A DNA stretch of 64,000 nt from Euptelea pleiosperma (GCA_035048495.1 CM068552.1:13822501-13886500); one strand, 5' to 3'. Counted from the first letter of the stretch, positions 42,001 through 53,308 are shown. Translations and numbers: made by a program. The notes: generated by a model from the letters alone, not told the origin.

Positions 42001-44580
42001 TAGATCATGGTTCAAAGTACATGGTATCGTTTCGGTATTGTTCACGGGCGATACCGAAATGTATCGGAAGTATTGTTTTCAAATCCGAATTGAACAAGGT
42101 GATTTGAATCTGAATCGAACCCGGATCTATATCCCTTGATCTGTATCCGAACCAAGATCTGTATAAGATGATCCATATCTGACCCACAAAGATATATGGC
42201 TCGGGTCAGATCCACCCCATTTCATGCCCTTCAACTGCCAGCGAAGAGGAAATGGATCCTGTAAGACTCAAGTCTGACATGGCTAGCTGAAGAAGCATAA
42301 AATTGGTGTTTCTTGCTGGTGGTACTGATGAAAATGTGGGTAAATTGAGGAGCCTTGGAAGATGTGATCATAAGAATGGTTTTGTGTTAATAATGTCATC
42401 GATTTAGATGGTTGCAGTGCTGTCTGTAGTTGATCTGCAATATACTTCTTTTCGGGTTGTCGGGGCGGGACTATATGTACTTGACCTGTTGTGTAAAGGT
42501 GACTCTTCAACTGGTCAATAGGTATGTGGCTTAGAATGCCAATTCCCTTTTGGTTCACTGAATTAAGAATGGCATTTAGAGGTGTTAGAGAGAATTTTAA
42601 AACTCAGTAAGTTCTTCACCAAAGTTGGAAAAGCAGGCCCTAGGAGCTTAATCGAGGCCTTAGATTGCATCCATTCGACGGGAACAATGAACCCCTTTTG
42701 GGATGAACTTGATGTGGCCAGTGAACGAATTTACACTTCCACTTTGATTGCCATGTTGCATCAAGATGATCTAGTTACTGCATAGGAAGCTTCTCGGAAA
42801 GAAACATCTTGTAGTGGTGTTGATAACTACAGCCAAAGTTTCTTTGAAATTAACTTGATACTCTTGACAATGGACTATCTCTATCAGTTTAGGCTCCAAG
42901 CCTTTGACTGTTGAATGGTCCAATCTGTTGACACAGCAGCTTTGAGCTTCATTTATAGCCAGCTTTCTAGTAGGGACATGGGCTCCTAGTGGAGTAGTCA
43001 GCAAGGTTTACTGCAGGTTTAAAGAGGAATAATGCTTTTTATATGCCAAGGAAGAACCATAGGAAAGTGATTCTCTGAACAAGCAATATATCAGACAGTT
43101 CCCTATTTGGTTTACTTGACAAGTATCAGGACCAGAAATGTAATGCAGGAACAAGGTATGAGGGTTTAGACATCTTAAACTTCCTTTTTGTTCTGCCTTC
43201 TGTGGTTCCTTTCTTTGCTCTGTTTATACTTGTATAATTGTTTATAAGTGTGGTTTCTTGTATGCACTTTTGGCATGGCTTCATAATATGGTTGCTGACA
43301 CTTATAGGCATTAAATAAAAATGTACTAAGTTATCAACCAGAAACGGAGTTGTAGTTGGATATTATTCTTTCTTTTGTTCTGCCTTCTGTGCTTCCTTTC
43401 TTTTTCCACATTGAACCCAGTTTCTGCTTTGTTTTATACTAATGTAATTGTTTATGAGCTTGGTTTCCTGTCTGTACTTTTGGCATGGCTTTGTAATATG
43501 GTTGCCCATACTTAGAAGCATTAACTAAAAATGTAGTAAGCTATCAAATTAGAAACGGAGGTGTGGTTTTTGTTCTTCAATTTAGTTTCACTGTATCTCT
43601 TGTTTCCAGTTTCTGGGGTATGCTGTTTTAGAGACCTATGTCCATGTTGGGAACTGGAATCTGATTTCCAGGCAAACATGGTTCGAGTTGCATGAAGTTC
43701 TCCATTTGCAAATAGAGATACTCTATACGTAGGAAACTCTCTTCATAGTTTGTATTTTTCCTTCAATTAATTTTGCAATACTTACATTCGACTTCCACAA
43801 ATGAATTTGAGGGCTAGAATTCTTGCTTGCAGATGTATGAATCAGCTAGCATGTTAATAAAATAATTGGTCATATTTTTTTTTTACTGTTTCTAAGTTAT
43901 TACCATGGCTGCCAAGCTCAGGTGAAAATGGTTTGGAGATTGTTGCCAGACTGAAGCGAGACTTGCTTCCCACACTGAAAAATGGTCTTCTATACTGGCC
44001 CATGTGCGATTTTGTCACATTCAAATTCATTCCTGTCCGTCTACAGGTACCTTCAAGATTTTGTCATCTGTATCTGACGAAAGGATTAGTTAATTGGAAT
44101 GGATGGATGGTACATCCCTGTCTGGTCAACCTGTTCCATACATGTAGTATGCATGCGAGGGAATGTGCCACAATTTGATGGTTCCCTCCTATTAAATTTC
44201 TTGGCCAAAAGTCAACTTGACTGGTTAATCTCGACCATTGGATCTATGGACTTCATTCTATATCATTTGCTACATGTTTCCTGACCATGAAAAGTGAGAG
44301 ATTGGTTGATCCAGATAGGTGGAACTCGTTGATCATTGGATTCTTATCTGACCCATGCACATGTGCCATCTGTGTGGTGGATAGTGGTTGACCATCTACC
44401 CATCCCGGTCCAAGTCTTCCTCATGAAACAGTAAAGCTAGTTATTTATGCATTTTGATTTTGGTGTTTATGTTTTTGACAGCCATTGATAAGCAATTCCT
44501 TTTCGTACCTGTGGACCATTTACGTTACATACATGGCAAGCTTAAAGAAAGCAGGCTCGAGTGACATCTCAGCTGATTGA
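30020..44580 (+). CDS. Mpv17/PMP22 family membrane protein
   Basis: Member of the peroxisomal/mitochondrial membrane protein family (PF04117); the biochemical role in plants is not settled. Four exons join in frame: 30020-30370, 35421-35649, 43922-44046, 44482-44580, all with GT/AG borders, giving 267 residues ending in TGA. Residues 1-100 form a basic, serine-rich leader ([20 protein letters not shown]...) that looks like an organelle-targeting extension. The conserved body starts at [20 protein letters not shown] and contains [17 protein letters not shown], then [20 protein letters not shown], the family signature with the WP pair. Four short hydrophobic segments fit the family's membrane topology. 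Introns are 5.05 kb, 8.27 kb and 435 bp; the first two are filled with mobile elements. Nothing disrupts the coding parts. Target organelle is uncertain: plastid, mitochondrion or peroxisome. Confidence 0.93.
30915..31075 (+). mobile_element. RTE-type LINE C-terminal fragment
   Basis: In one plus-strand frame: [20 protein letters not shown], then [13 protein letters not shown]. This is the LRWFGH...W motif at the end of plant RTE LINE proteins. It lies in intron 1 of the Mpv17-like gene; a stop follows at once. Confidence 0.6.
31640..32110. mobile_element. Possible LTR-retrotransposon LTR fragment
   Basis: The block GGTGGTACCTGCAAAAACAC followed by TTCGACGCTCAAGTGAGAGG resembles a conserved stretch seen in many plant gypsy LTRs (CCTGCAAAG.ACTCCGACGCTCAAGTCAG). 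No partner LTR, coding part or target duplication was found. Confidence 0.35.
33015..33553. mobile_element. hAT-like element inside the RTE LINE
   Basis: The element starts CAGGGCTAGCTCTACC and, read from the right end, TAAGCCCGTCTCGATAC, weak inverted ends. TCTGCAAA (33007-33014) and TATGCAAA (33554-33561) match at seven of eight bases, fitting an 8-bp duplication. It splits the LINE exactly at the LFA|DD region of its reverse transcriptase. It contains a decayed family A MITE at about 33085-33330. Confidence 0.6.
33734..34121 (-). mobile_element. Insertion of unknown type in the RTE LINE
   Basis: This block separates GAITS from TRVR, which are adjacent in normal RTE proteins. Its minus strand has an open frame over 33770-34090 with [10 protein letters not shown] and [17 protein letters not shown]; the second piece resembles the ITRG basic motif of some LTR-element gag proteins. 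Identity is not secure. Confidence 0.4.
35650..37262. other. First part of Mpv17 intron 2, no recognised feature
   Basis: AT-rich intron sequence. I see no protein similarity, tandem array or terminal repeats that I can defend. Confidence 0.4.
37274..37623 (+). mobile_element. 5'-truncated L1 LINE with 11-bp target duplication
   Basis: ATCTGATGGTG occurs at 37263-37273 and 37624-37634, flanking a 350-bp insert that ends in poly(A) at 37613-37623. The insert encodes [20 protein letters not shown] followed by [14 protein letters not shown], the C-terminal zinc-binding domain of plant L1 proteins, and the frame is open to a stop at 37506-37508. A preserved target duplication and open frame suggest a fairly recent insertion. 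Confidence 0.85.
39552..40546 (-). mobile_element. Solo LTR (995 bp) with ATTGG target duplication
   Basis: The insert begins TGTAAACATA and ends GACATCTACA, the TG...CA of LTRs. ATTGG is duplicated at 39547-39551 and 40547-40551. Removing it rejoins the copia RNase H frame. On the minus strand CACTATAAATAAAAGAG (around 39815-39831) is a strong TATA box, so the LTR probably faces left and the 46-bp repeats lie in its U3. No internal retroelement region is present. Confidence 0.87.
40245..40540. repeat. 46-bp tandem repeat array (about six copies) in the solo LTR
   Basis: TAAGTTGCA or a close variant starts at 40283, 40329, 40375, 40421, 40467 and 40513, exactly 46 bp apart. Each unit has the form AAGTTGCACGGGTCACCGTC TGATGTGCGGGTG plus a variable end. 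Constant spacing without indels suggests unequal exchange or slippage in the U3 region. Confidence 0.92.
41233..41631 (+). mobile_element. Solo LTR (399 bp) with CAATG target duplication
   Basis: The insert starts TGATGCGGG and ends CCTGCGTCA. CAATG is present at 41228-41232 and 41632-41636. It interrupts the copia reverse transcriptase directly after the YVDD motif. CTATAAATAGGG around 41468 on the plus strand is a TATA box. Inner sequence has no tRNA-primer site or coding part. It is unrelated to the 995-bp LTR nearby. Confidence 0.86.
41750..43180. other. Intron sequence without recognised feature
   Basis: Part of Mpv17 intron 2. Short open stretches at 42283-42558 (minus) and 42582-42785 (plus) match no family I recognise. 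The piece near 42008-42190 has GGTATCG/CGATACC motifs suggesting an old MITE. Confidence 0.35.
43186..43567. repeat. Diverged 187-bp tandem duplication
   Basis: TTTTGTTCTGCCTTCTGTG begins at about 43186 and again at 43373; both units continue through CTTTTGGCATGGCTT, AATATGGTTGC and AGAAACGGAG. Divergence is moderate with small indels. It lies near the 3' end of Mpv17 intron 2. Confidence 0.8.
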
Positions 44581-45574
44581 TTCTGCCTTCCTGATTGCTG
44601 GTGTTAGTTGCATCTTCCGTCTGCTCTGGATCACGCCACCCCAGTCGGCAGCCAATTTGGCTGCACGTCTGGTAAAGAGTACTGAGAACTCTTCAGATCC
44701 GCAGGAATGACGATACACTACTATAACAATGGCAGAAGCATAGTAACGGGAGTTTGAAAAAGCATACTCAGTTGTTCGTTTTGATCGAGCAATGAGCATC
44801 AGGTTCAGTTTTATGTTGCAGTGAAAATGTTAATACATTTTTGCAGGGTCGGACGTTTGGAACAACTTTTTTAAGGTTTTAAGGAGTGGAGCGAAATTAA
44901 TGAATCCTTTGGGAGATTCTTTGTACTAATTCCCTCACACAGGCTGAGGGGCAAGACTTTCTTGCAATGAAATTTGAAATCTAACCTTATGTCTCCAGGT
45001 TAAGCTACAATGATTTAGCTAATGACTGAAGCTCTCAAGTAGGGATTTGAGACCAAGTGAAAAAGAGGGCTCTGGCCTCTGAGGTGACAAGTCTCCAGGT
45101 AAGCAAGCATCACTAGGGACCATATGGAAAAGTCCTGATTATTTCTAGATCCAACTTGAGAGGCTATGTCCTTCCTACCATTTCGTGACAAATTATTCAA
45201 ATTGTGGACCACCTATTGCATGTCGTATCTAATATATTAGATGGTTGGGTGCTATATGTCTAGGCTATAGCTGGCCTTTTTTCAACAATCCGTAGTAGGT
45301 TAAATCCCATACCTGAATTGGCCGGCATTATGTACTGCAGGTCAGGGTTTGATTCCCACATACCTACAAAAAAAAAAATGATTCCTTGTAGTAAAATCAT
45401 TTGAGTAGTATGCAAGCTAAAGGCGGTATGGTAAATTCTTTCATCAGGGTGGATGCCAGGAAAGAAATCATCTGTCAGGGCAAGTTCCAGTCATTTGCCG
45501 CTCCTAAATGCTCAGGAGTGACGATTCAGAGAGTCCCACTTAGGCTTATCAACATGTTGGAAGTATTTCTTTCT

Positions 45575-45782
45575 GGGTCGGGTTCAGGGGACCCCTTTTT
45601 TCTGACCCCTCTTGGTGTTCGTGTGCTCGGTGGTGGATTTCAAGAATCCAACGGTGGTTGTCAGCGCTGAGCTGGCATCACTTTGGGCGGTGCTGACAAC
45701 CACCATTGGATTTGTGAAATCCACGGCCGAGCGCGTGAACACCGGGAGGGGTCAGAAGAAGGGGGTACTCGGAGCCTAAGCC
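45575..45782. mobile_element. Fold-back MITE, family D
   Basis: A 208-bp near-palindrome: CTGACCCCTCTTGGTGTTCG, then GATTTCAAGAATCCAACGGT and GGTTGTCAGCGC, inverted on the right. Possible 9-bp duplication TTTCTTTCT (45566-45574) and TTTCTTTTG (45783-45791), seven of nine matching. Related to the copy at about 56450. Confidence 0.65.
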
Positions 45783-46052
45783 TTTCTTTTGAGGGACCTT
45801 GTAAACTAAAATTGATATTCAAGTTTCTCAAATCTATGCAGAATTGCAGATGCTATGACAACGACTACCAGTACTGATCTTAGATCGAGCAGTTCTCAAT
45901 ATTGATCACTGTACTTGCTTTAATCGTGCTGCAAATAGATTGAAAAAGCAAATTATATGATGGGTACATGATGACATGGCATGGGAAATGCCATATCCAT
46001 ACCATGCAACAAATTTAATCGGTTAACCGGGCGACAATGCCACCCAACCAAC

Positions 46053-46317
46053 TAGTAAAACTTTGATGACAGTGCCCTATCATCAAAGGAGATGACAGGG
46101 TTGCAGATCTCGGCACGTGGATTTTGTACGGAAGACCACTTAGGTCTCACTGCACACGTACCCAGGTAAGTGTTTGGAAAAAAAGCACTCTAGAGTACAC
46201 CCTAGGTACGTGTGCAGTGAGGCCGAAGTGGTCAGCCCTTACAAAATCCACGTGTGCCGAGATCTGCAACCCTGTCATCTCCTTTGATGACAGGGCATGT
46301 CATCACAGTTTTACTCC
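46053..46317. mobile_element. Mutator-like fold-back MITE with 9-bp target duplication
   Basis: Ends TAGTAAAACTTTGATGACA and, reversed, GAGTAAAACTGTGATGACA. Arms of about 110 bp are complementary (GGAGATGACAGGGTTGCAGA, TCTCGGCACGTGGATTTTGT). CCAACCAAC is present at 46044-46052 and 46318-46326. The terminal GAGTAAAACT matches family B, but the interior is different. Confidence 0.82.
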
Positions 46318-47117
46318 CCAACCAACAAATCTCTCTGGCTATGATCAGTCAACATTGTGAGGGAGACCCAACTGTTTGATGTGAAAAGACATCCCCGAGC
46401 TGTTGTCTTCATAAATATTTGCAGCGCCATTCATTGAAGAGAAGACCCATCGTTCACTACAATGGTGAATTAGCCAACCCCACCTCTGTATATAGATTAA
46501 AACAGAAAGAGATGGATGGTGGGGACTCACATTTCCTTCCCATTATTTCATCCATCTTTTGTTCCACTTCCAAAAACAAGGATCGGATAAACTCCGTCCT
46601 ATCAGCAACTCAACCCAACTTTCTCTCTCTAGGCTTCTCACTGTCCTGCACCTGCACCTACCCTTTTGACAAAAAGGGTGTGTCGGCTGTAAAATGTCCT
46701 CCGAGAAATTTTAGAGAAAGATCAGCACTGGAAGCTTTTCTTATTCGAATGATTAATATTGATAATTGACGCTAACATTCCCAAAAGCACCATATAACTA
46801 AAATGACAAACTTAGGTTAACTCGATATAATATATTTTTCTTGTCTTCTTTATTACTTGGCGACTTTTGGGAGCGTTAGCATCAATTTTTGCTGCTAACC
46901 GTTAGCAGCAAAAATTTTGTCATTAAACAAGTTACTTATGCCATGAGTTTGTGGGGTTGTAAAAAATTGTGGCATTGGGTGGTGTACTCGTACACGTGGA
47001 ATAAATACATTTCAATGACACCTACAAATTGATTGGTCCAACCTTCGACATCTCATAATCCAGAAAGCAACATCGACGACATGATCAGATGGGTATGTTG
47101 ACATTTTCTTTGGACTG

Positions 47118-47120
<3 letters not shown>

Positions 47121-47148
<28 letters not shown>
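47121..47148. repeat. (AT)n microsatellite
   Basis: An uninterrupted AT run of about 28 bp upstream of the NPH3-family gene. Confidence 0.92.
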
Positions 47149-47221
47149 TCTGATTATCCAGAGAAATGTCACATATGAGATTATGATCATATTTCAGTAT
47201 ACAAGGCAATGTTGTTTATAG

Positions 47222-47410
47222 GTGATAATTACTGTCTACAGACCTTGATTTTTTCTCTAAGGGGGTGTTTGGTTGCACCCGAAAAAATATACAATTTTTA
47301 TGTGAGAAAATAAGGGTGATAATTACTGTCTACAGACCTTGATTTTTTCTCTAAGGGTGTTTGGTTGCACCCGAAAAAATATACAATTTTTATGTGAGAA
47401 AATAAGGGTG
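47222..47410. repeat. Near-perfect 94-bp tandem duplication
   Basis: GTGATAATTACTGTCTACAG starts at 47222 and 47316. The units differ mainly in the G run (CTAAGGGGGTGTTT versus CTAAGGGTGTTT). So little divergence implies a recent event. It lies about 1.2 kb upstream of the NPH3-family start codon. Confidence 0.92.
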
Positions 47411-47955
47411 TATTTTTGTGGAAACCAATTCTCACCTATGTGGAAAGGAAATAAATTACAGGCTTGGATGGAAAATCTAGTATTCTCGGGAAAATTCTTC
47501 CATTTTTAAATTGCTCTCAAACAAGGGAAAATTGGCAAACAAACACGCCCTGATTGGATATGAGAGATTGTGGCTAGGAACATTTCCCACGTGAACAGTC
47601 ACAGTTTGCTACGACTTTTAACGGACAATCGAATCCCATGATTCCCATCCCTGCAACCTAAGTCGCCCCCCCGTTCATCTCGCGACACAAATATGAAATA
47701 CATTTCAGGATTACCAATTTACCCTTGTTCTTACCTCAAATAACAATTCTGCCACTACTGTCTTCATCAAAATTATGAAAATGACTTTTTGTACCCTCTG
47801 AAATCCTCCGTTTTGTCAAAGATGAGGGGCAGCTTGCTTTAGCTCATGAAGTGATTGGTGACAATTTTTTGTGGGGACGAAGATGATAATGATACTCTCT
47901 CTCTCTATTTTATTTCTTCAGAGTTTTGAGTGGGCCTGTTGATTACCACTTAAGC

Positions 47956-48345
47956 TGTTAGAGGGAGGCTTAACAATGTATATGAAAGGATCCCGGCGCA
48001 TAAACGGACTGTGCGAGTCCAGCACACACGCGCAACAACAAAAAATCAACTTGATTATTAGAAGGAGGCTTAAGAATGTATATCGAAGGATCCCACGAGT
48101 CCAGAGCACGCGCGCAACAACAAATCCATACAAAAAAATCAACTTGACTGGTTATCTCTAGGCATTCAATTTGAGTATTCAAAAAGAAATTTTCAAATCC
48201 AACAGCTATAAAATAACCCGTAAAAATTTTGAGTCCAAGGAGTAGAGATCACCTATCAGGCTGATGGTTGGTGTGTAGGTCCATCAAGTGGTGGGCCAAT
48301 CATTCATAGTGGGCCCTGAAAGAGTATGCCAGATGGCGTTATTTT
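47956..48345. mobile_element. Family A-like MITE with internal partial duplication
   Basis: GGAGGCTTAA.AATGTATAT...AAGGATCCC and ACGCGCAACAACAAA occur twice (about 47966-48035 and 48063-48123). The stretch after them has the family A interior: AATCAACTTGACTGGTTATC, TATCAGGCTGATGGTTGG, GTGGGCCAATCATTCATAGT. Ends are not clear. Confidence 0.5.
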
Positions 48346-48563
48346 TTATGCACTCAACTGCTCCACAGAGAAAAATGTTCTAGTTAATTAGATAATTATA
48401 TAGTTTCTTAGTTGGGGAAAAAGAAGAAAAGAAAGAGAAGAAAGGATTTGTTCTTTGATGTTGTATCACCACAACCTTCCAGTGAAATTGCATCTCAATC
48501 TCTCTAATTCTGCTTCATCTTCCATTAGCTGATGGAGACATGATCAAGAGATAAGATTGTTGA

Positions 48564-51546
48564 ATGACAGCAGTGATGGAGGTTGATCAGGAGGAAACTG
48601 CACCAACATCTGTTTCCATGTCTTTCAAAAAGAAACAGCTCCTCTCCACTGTCATGGAAAGAACTAGTAAATGGTTAGCTTTTCTTCTCTTTAGTTTTCT
48701 CAGTTTCTTTACTGGGTTTTCTCTTCAGAGTTCAAAAAATAGAAAGCTGACATGTTCTTGTCAGATGGGTAGTTGTTGTTCAAAAAGATTTCTTTACTGG
48801 GCTTTCTCTTCAGAGTTCAAAACATAAAAAAGCTGACATGTTCTTGTAAGATGAGTAGTTGTTGTTTAAAAAGATTTCTTTACTGGGTTTTCTCTTCAGA
48901 GTTCAAAAAATGAAGAGCTGGCATGTTCTTGTAAGATGGATAGTTTTTGTTTAAAAAGTTAAGCAATGAAAAATTATGAAGGTGGCATTGAATTTCAACA
49001 GGATTTTCTCCCAGGAGATACCGAGCAATGTCACGGTTCACGTTGGAGGAGCCTCCTTCTCATTGCACAAGGTAAGCATTCTTGATTGTTGCTCCTTTTT
49101 TGATTTCAATTGTCAATAACCATAGCAAAACCATAGAATTTGAAAAGGCAGAGAAGAATAAAGAAACTCAGTAGCTGGAAGTTCATCTAGTACATCTGTG
49201 ATCAACAATTGGAACTAGCTAGCTAGCCTTGGTTAATCTGAATCTGCCTTGTATCCATGTTTTGAACTAAGATTAAGTTTACAGAGAGAAGTAACTGGAG
49301 TCTCTGTCATCAAATTGTGAAATAAATCAAGGGGTAGACTGGGATTTGATTCTTTTCTTACTTCAATTGCAGTTTCCATTGGTCTCCAAGTGTGGATACA
49401 TAAGAAAATTGGTCTCAAAAGCCAGTGACGCTGATCTCTCGGTCATTGAAATTCCTAATGTTCCGGGTGGAGCAGAGGCATTTGAACTGGCAGCAAAATT
49501 CTGTTATGGGGTAAACTTTGAGATAAGTATAGATAACATAGCCATGCTCCGTTGCTCGGCAGATTATCTCGAGATGACGGAGGCCTATGCGGTTGGGAAC
49601 CTAGTGGCCAGAACGGAGGCCTATTTGAATGAAGTAGCATTGAAGAGCCTTTCGGGGGCAGTGTCTGTGTTGCATCTATCAGAGAACCTCCTTCCGACAG
49701 CAGAGAAGGTGAAAGTGGTGAGCCGATGCATAGATGCTGTTGCATATATAGCCTGTAAGGAGAGCCAATTCCATTTGCCAAGTAGGACCCATGATATCTA
49801 TGAGAATGTCGATTCTTCCTCGGGGTCTCACCCTAAACCCATGGTAGATTGGTGGGCTGAGGACTTAACTGTTCTCAGGATTGATATCTTCCAACGGGTT
49901 ATCATCGCAATGATAGCGAGAGGCTTTAAAGATCATGCACTCGGTCCAATTCTTATGCTCTATGTTCAGAATTCTCTCCGAGGTCTGGTGAGAAACTACC
50001 TGAAAACCCAAATTGTTTGTTTTTGCACTTGGTCATGCATCTAATTTGAAAGCTTGGTGCAGGAAATATTTGGAAAGGGCAGGAAGAAAATTGAACCAAA
50101 ACAAGAACATGAAAAGAGGGTTCTGTTAGAGACAATTGTGAGTCTTCTGCCTAGGAAGAAGAATACAATGTCAGTTAGCTTTCTTTCTATGCTTCTACGA
50201 TCAGCAATATATCTTGAGACTACGGTTGCTTGCCGGCTTGATCTGGAGAAGAGGATGAGCCTGCAACTTGAACAGGCAGTGTTGGATGATCTCTTGATTC
50301 CTTCGTATTCCTTCACGGGTGACACATTGTTTGATGTGGACACTGTAAAACGGATCATGATGAACTACCTTGAATATGAAATAGATGGGGTCCGCCTTTC
50401 CTACAATGTGGACGCCGACTACGTGTCTCCTTCACTCAGTGACATGGAGCGGGTTGGGAGGCTCATGGAGAGTTATCTTGCTGAAATAGCCTCTGACCGT
50501 AACTTAACTATTTCAAGGTTCATCAACCTTGCTGAGTTGATCCCGGAACAATTAAGGACAACAGAGGATGGCATGTATAGAGCCATAGATATTTACTTGA
50601 AGGTGCAATCTGTTGTTTGGATTTCTCTTCACTTATGGTATCAGTCTCATATCATCATCATCATGATCATCAACTATGCCTTATCACAACTATTTGGTGT
50701 CAGCTACATGAATCCAGCTTATTAGAAATTAGAAATTAATAAGCAAGTTTATTTTAATAATTATATGAAGTAGAGAAACAGGTTTTCATCCATTTAGATA
50801 ATGTAATACAGATGCTCCCTATCCCCTTCCACTTCCGGAGAACTATTTCTGTTTCTTACAACAGATTCTCTGGGCATTACCCAGTAGTTTTGAAACAGTT
50901 TTGGCTTGTCTTAGTCTATATATTGTTCCACTGTCACTCTTCTCAGTAGTATCCATCATCTGAGATGGGTTTCATTCATTGACATTGTCCTTATGATCAG
51001 CCTTGCTGTTATCATTCACAGGCTCATCCTACTTTGAGCGACATGGAGAGGACGAAGGTTTGCAGCTTGATGGACTTCCAGAAGCTATCCCGGGAGGCCT
51101 GTGCTCATGTGGCTCAGAATGATCGCCTCCCTATGCAAACGGTGGTTCAGGTGCTTTACTATGAGCAGCAACGCCTTCGAGATGTCATGGATGGAAGCCT
51201 CATGGTTGCGGAATCTCCTGCTCTACCCCAGAAAGTGAATTTGTACTCTACGGATTACCACCCAGCCGCTGACGACATTTCTAGCTTACGAAGAGAAAAT
51301 GAGGACCTGAAAATGGAGTTAGTTAGGCTGCGGATGCAATTAAAAGAACTCGAGAGACCGGCAGGAAACACTCCACCAAGAAGCACTCTACCTTCTCCTA
51401 ATAAGCCGCCTCGAAAGTCACTTATCAACTCCATGTCAAAAAAACTTGGGTGGCTGTACCCCTTCACGCATGGCGATGGAGTTAAACCTTCTGAAACCAA
51501 AGGTCAGGTGAAGCTTAGCAGAGATCGACGGCATTCCATCTCCTGA
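48564..51546 (+). CDS. NPH3/BTB domain protein (At5g67385-like)
   Basis: Plant-specific NPH3/RPT2-like protein, a family that acts as substrate adaptors for CUL3 ubiquitin ligases and in plasma-membrane signalling. Five exons: 48564-48673, 49002-49071, 49373-49987, 50063-50602, 51022-51546, all GT/AG and in frame, giving 619 residues. The first ATG is used; an in-frame ATG at 48576 is an alternative. BTB domain about residues 42-150 (VTVHVGGASFSLHKFPLVSK). NPH3 domain about 218-500, starting DWWAEDLTVLRIDIFQRV and including RLPMQTVVQVLYYEQQRLR. A coiled coil lies at about 529-556 (DDISSLRRENEDLKMELVRL). The C-terminus RDRRHSIS has a basic RxxS-type site with serine third from the end. By memory it is closest to Arabidopsis At5g67385 (SR1IP1), reported to bind the transcription factor SR1/CAMTA3; that link is not verified here. 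No damage seen. Confidence 0.94.
48704..48960. repeat. Three-copy 85-86-bp tandem repeat in NPH3-family intron 1
   Basis: TTTCTTTACTGGG(T/C)TTTCTC starts at 48704, 48789 and 48875. Each unit continues with TTCAGAGTTCAAAA, GCTGACATGTTCTTGT and a TAGTTGTTGTTTAAAAAG-like end. The array lies just after the exon 1 donor site and fills most of the 328-bp intron. Confidence 0.92.
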
Positions 51547-53308
51547 GTCATCTATGTATATATTTGCACTATATATTGTTTCATTAAGAGTATCCTGCCT
51601 TTGTTGCTTTTTCTTTTTAAGGCTAGAAAGGAGGAACAGTCTGTTTTTCTCTTTCTCTGCTTCGTTGAAGTAAATATCGGCGTAAATTATCTCATAATTG
51701 TGTTTCAGAAAACTCTCAATGAATTCAAAATTGGTGGAGAGAAATAAAACAAAGAAATCATGTTATTTCTTTTTATGGATTGTTTGCTCTATATTTCAAA
51801 TTGAAGCTTGTTGGGTTCGTGGTTTTATATAATTGCAATGGAAATTTATGAGTTTTTTTTTTTAAAGTATGATCAATCAATTCCAAAACACTAAACCGGC
51901 TATCTGCCACTGGAAAAATGCTTGATAGAAAATAAAATATATGGAAAACATGGAAAGATAGGCTCCAACACTCAGATGACTTGCCCCCACTATTTGTATT
52001 CCTCGAAAGGTTTATCGATACTGTCGATTATCCTCACTAGTTTCCCTTGCTGCATGGGTATTACAGCTGATCAGAGTTTGAATTGATAAGCAAAAGGACA
52101 ATGTTTACCTATTTTCTTAATTTTTTTCTCTTTTATAGAGCTTCTTCAAATTATAAGGTTTGCATTGATAATAGGTGTGTATATTTCTCAGTCTCAGATT
52201 TAGCTCTTACATAGAACTTTATCTTGAGATTTAAAAAAAAAAAATCATAGAAGCCTAAAATGCAGGTTCTGTCTTTGAATTATTAAATCTTTGAAAAAGC
52301 ACTTTTTGGATAAGTAAGAATTGCATAATGGGACTAGCAAGTGGTAGTGGGTGTTGATGTCTGTGGCCACATCATAGAATCTAAAACAGCATGTCCACTG
52401 AAATCCGGTCATCTAGTCTGGGATAAGAGAGACATCTACAAAGAGACAGGTCTGATACATAGATAAAGATTTAGACATAGATGTGTTTAGTAAATATATA
52501 ATTTCAGACCACAGAAAAGATGCTTTGAAAAGAATAAGTGTTCAATCTTATTTACAGGGCAGGAGAGGTCTTATTCTTTGAAAGGCGGAATCTGATGCAT
52601 CTGGTGACTGACAGACCCAAGAATAAGCTTCTCTAGTTGCTGTTACTTGGTGGCAAATCTAAAAGTGGTGGGTAGAAAACAAAGAGTTAAAAAAGACAGT
52701 AGGAGGCACTGATACTGTTGTCTTTATGGCAGTTAATAACTTCAGTAAAAAACGTTTGCATCTTACATTCCCGTCTCCTCGACACAAGAAGCCAGATCAT
52801 TGCTACTCTTCTAGTAGGTTATGGGATTCTGTCTTCATGATACAACGAACTCCGGATGCGTCCTTCAGAAATTCTAAAAGCAAATGAAGAGACTACTTGG
52901 TGCAGACTTAAGTAAATCAAGAGACCAAGTAAAAAAATTCAAGGAGTTGATGAATCTTGTTTCTTTCCAATATGATTAAAATGGAATTTGGAAAACATTA
53001 CTTTGAAATACGTACCAACCCATTTGTTAGTTATAACATCTTCGGATAGAAGTATGGATCGAAGAGTGAAGCAGGGAGGCTTAATAACCATGGTAGCGAT
53101 GTACCTGAGTTAAAAATTTCACAAATTTGGTCGGAGCATTTTATAATTTAGCTCGTGTTATAATGGGCTTCAAGAGCCAAGGAAACTGCTGGTCTTGTTT
53201 AAGACTCAATCTAAACTGAAAACTGAAACGAGAATTTTCACACAAACAGCAATCATGAATTAGTCAATCAGGAGCAGTTCTAAACCTTGGGATACCGGCT
53301 GAGACGAT
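51547..53308. other. Convergent intergenic spacer
   Basis: The 3' ends of the NPH3-family gene and the DUF863-like gene face each other across 1.76 kb. It presumably holds both 3' untranslated regions. I see no transposon, RNA gene or repeat array in it. Confidence 0.5.

Noticed and set aside
42582..42785. 67-codon plus-strand frame starting [12 protein letters not shown]
   Set aside because: No family resemblance, no splice context and lies in an intron.
49455..49781. 108-codon minus-strand frame
   Set aside because: It is the antisense shadow of NPH3-family exon 3.
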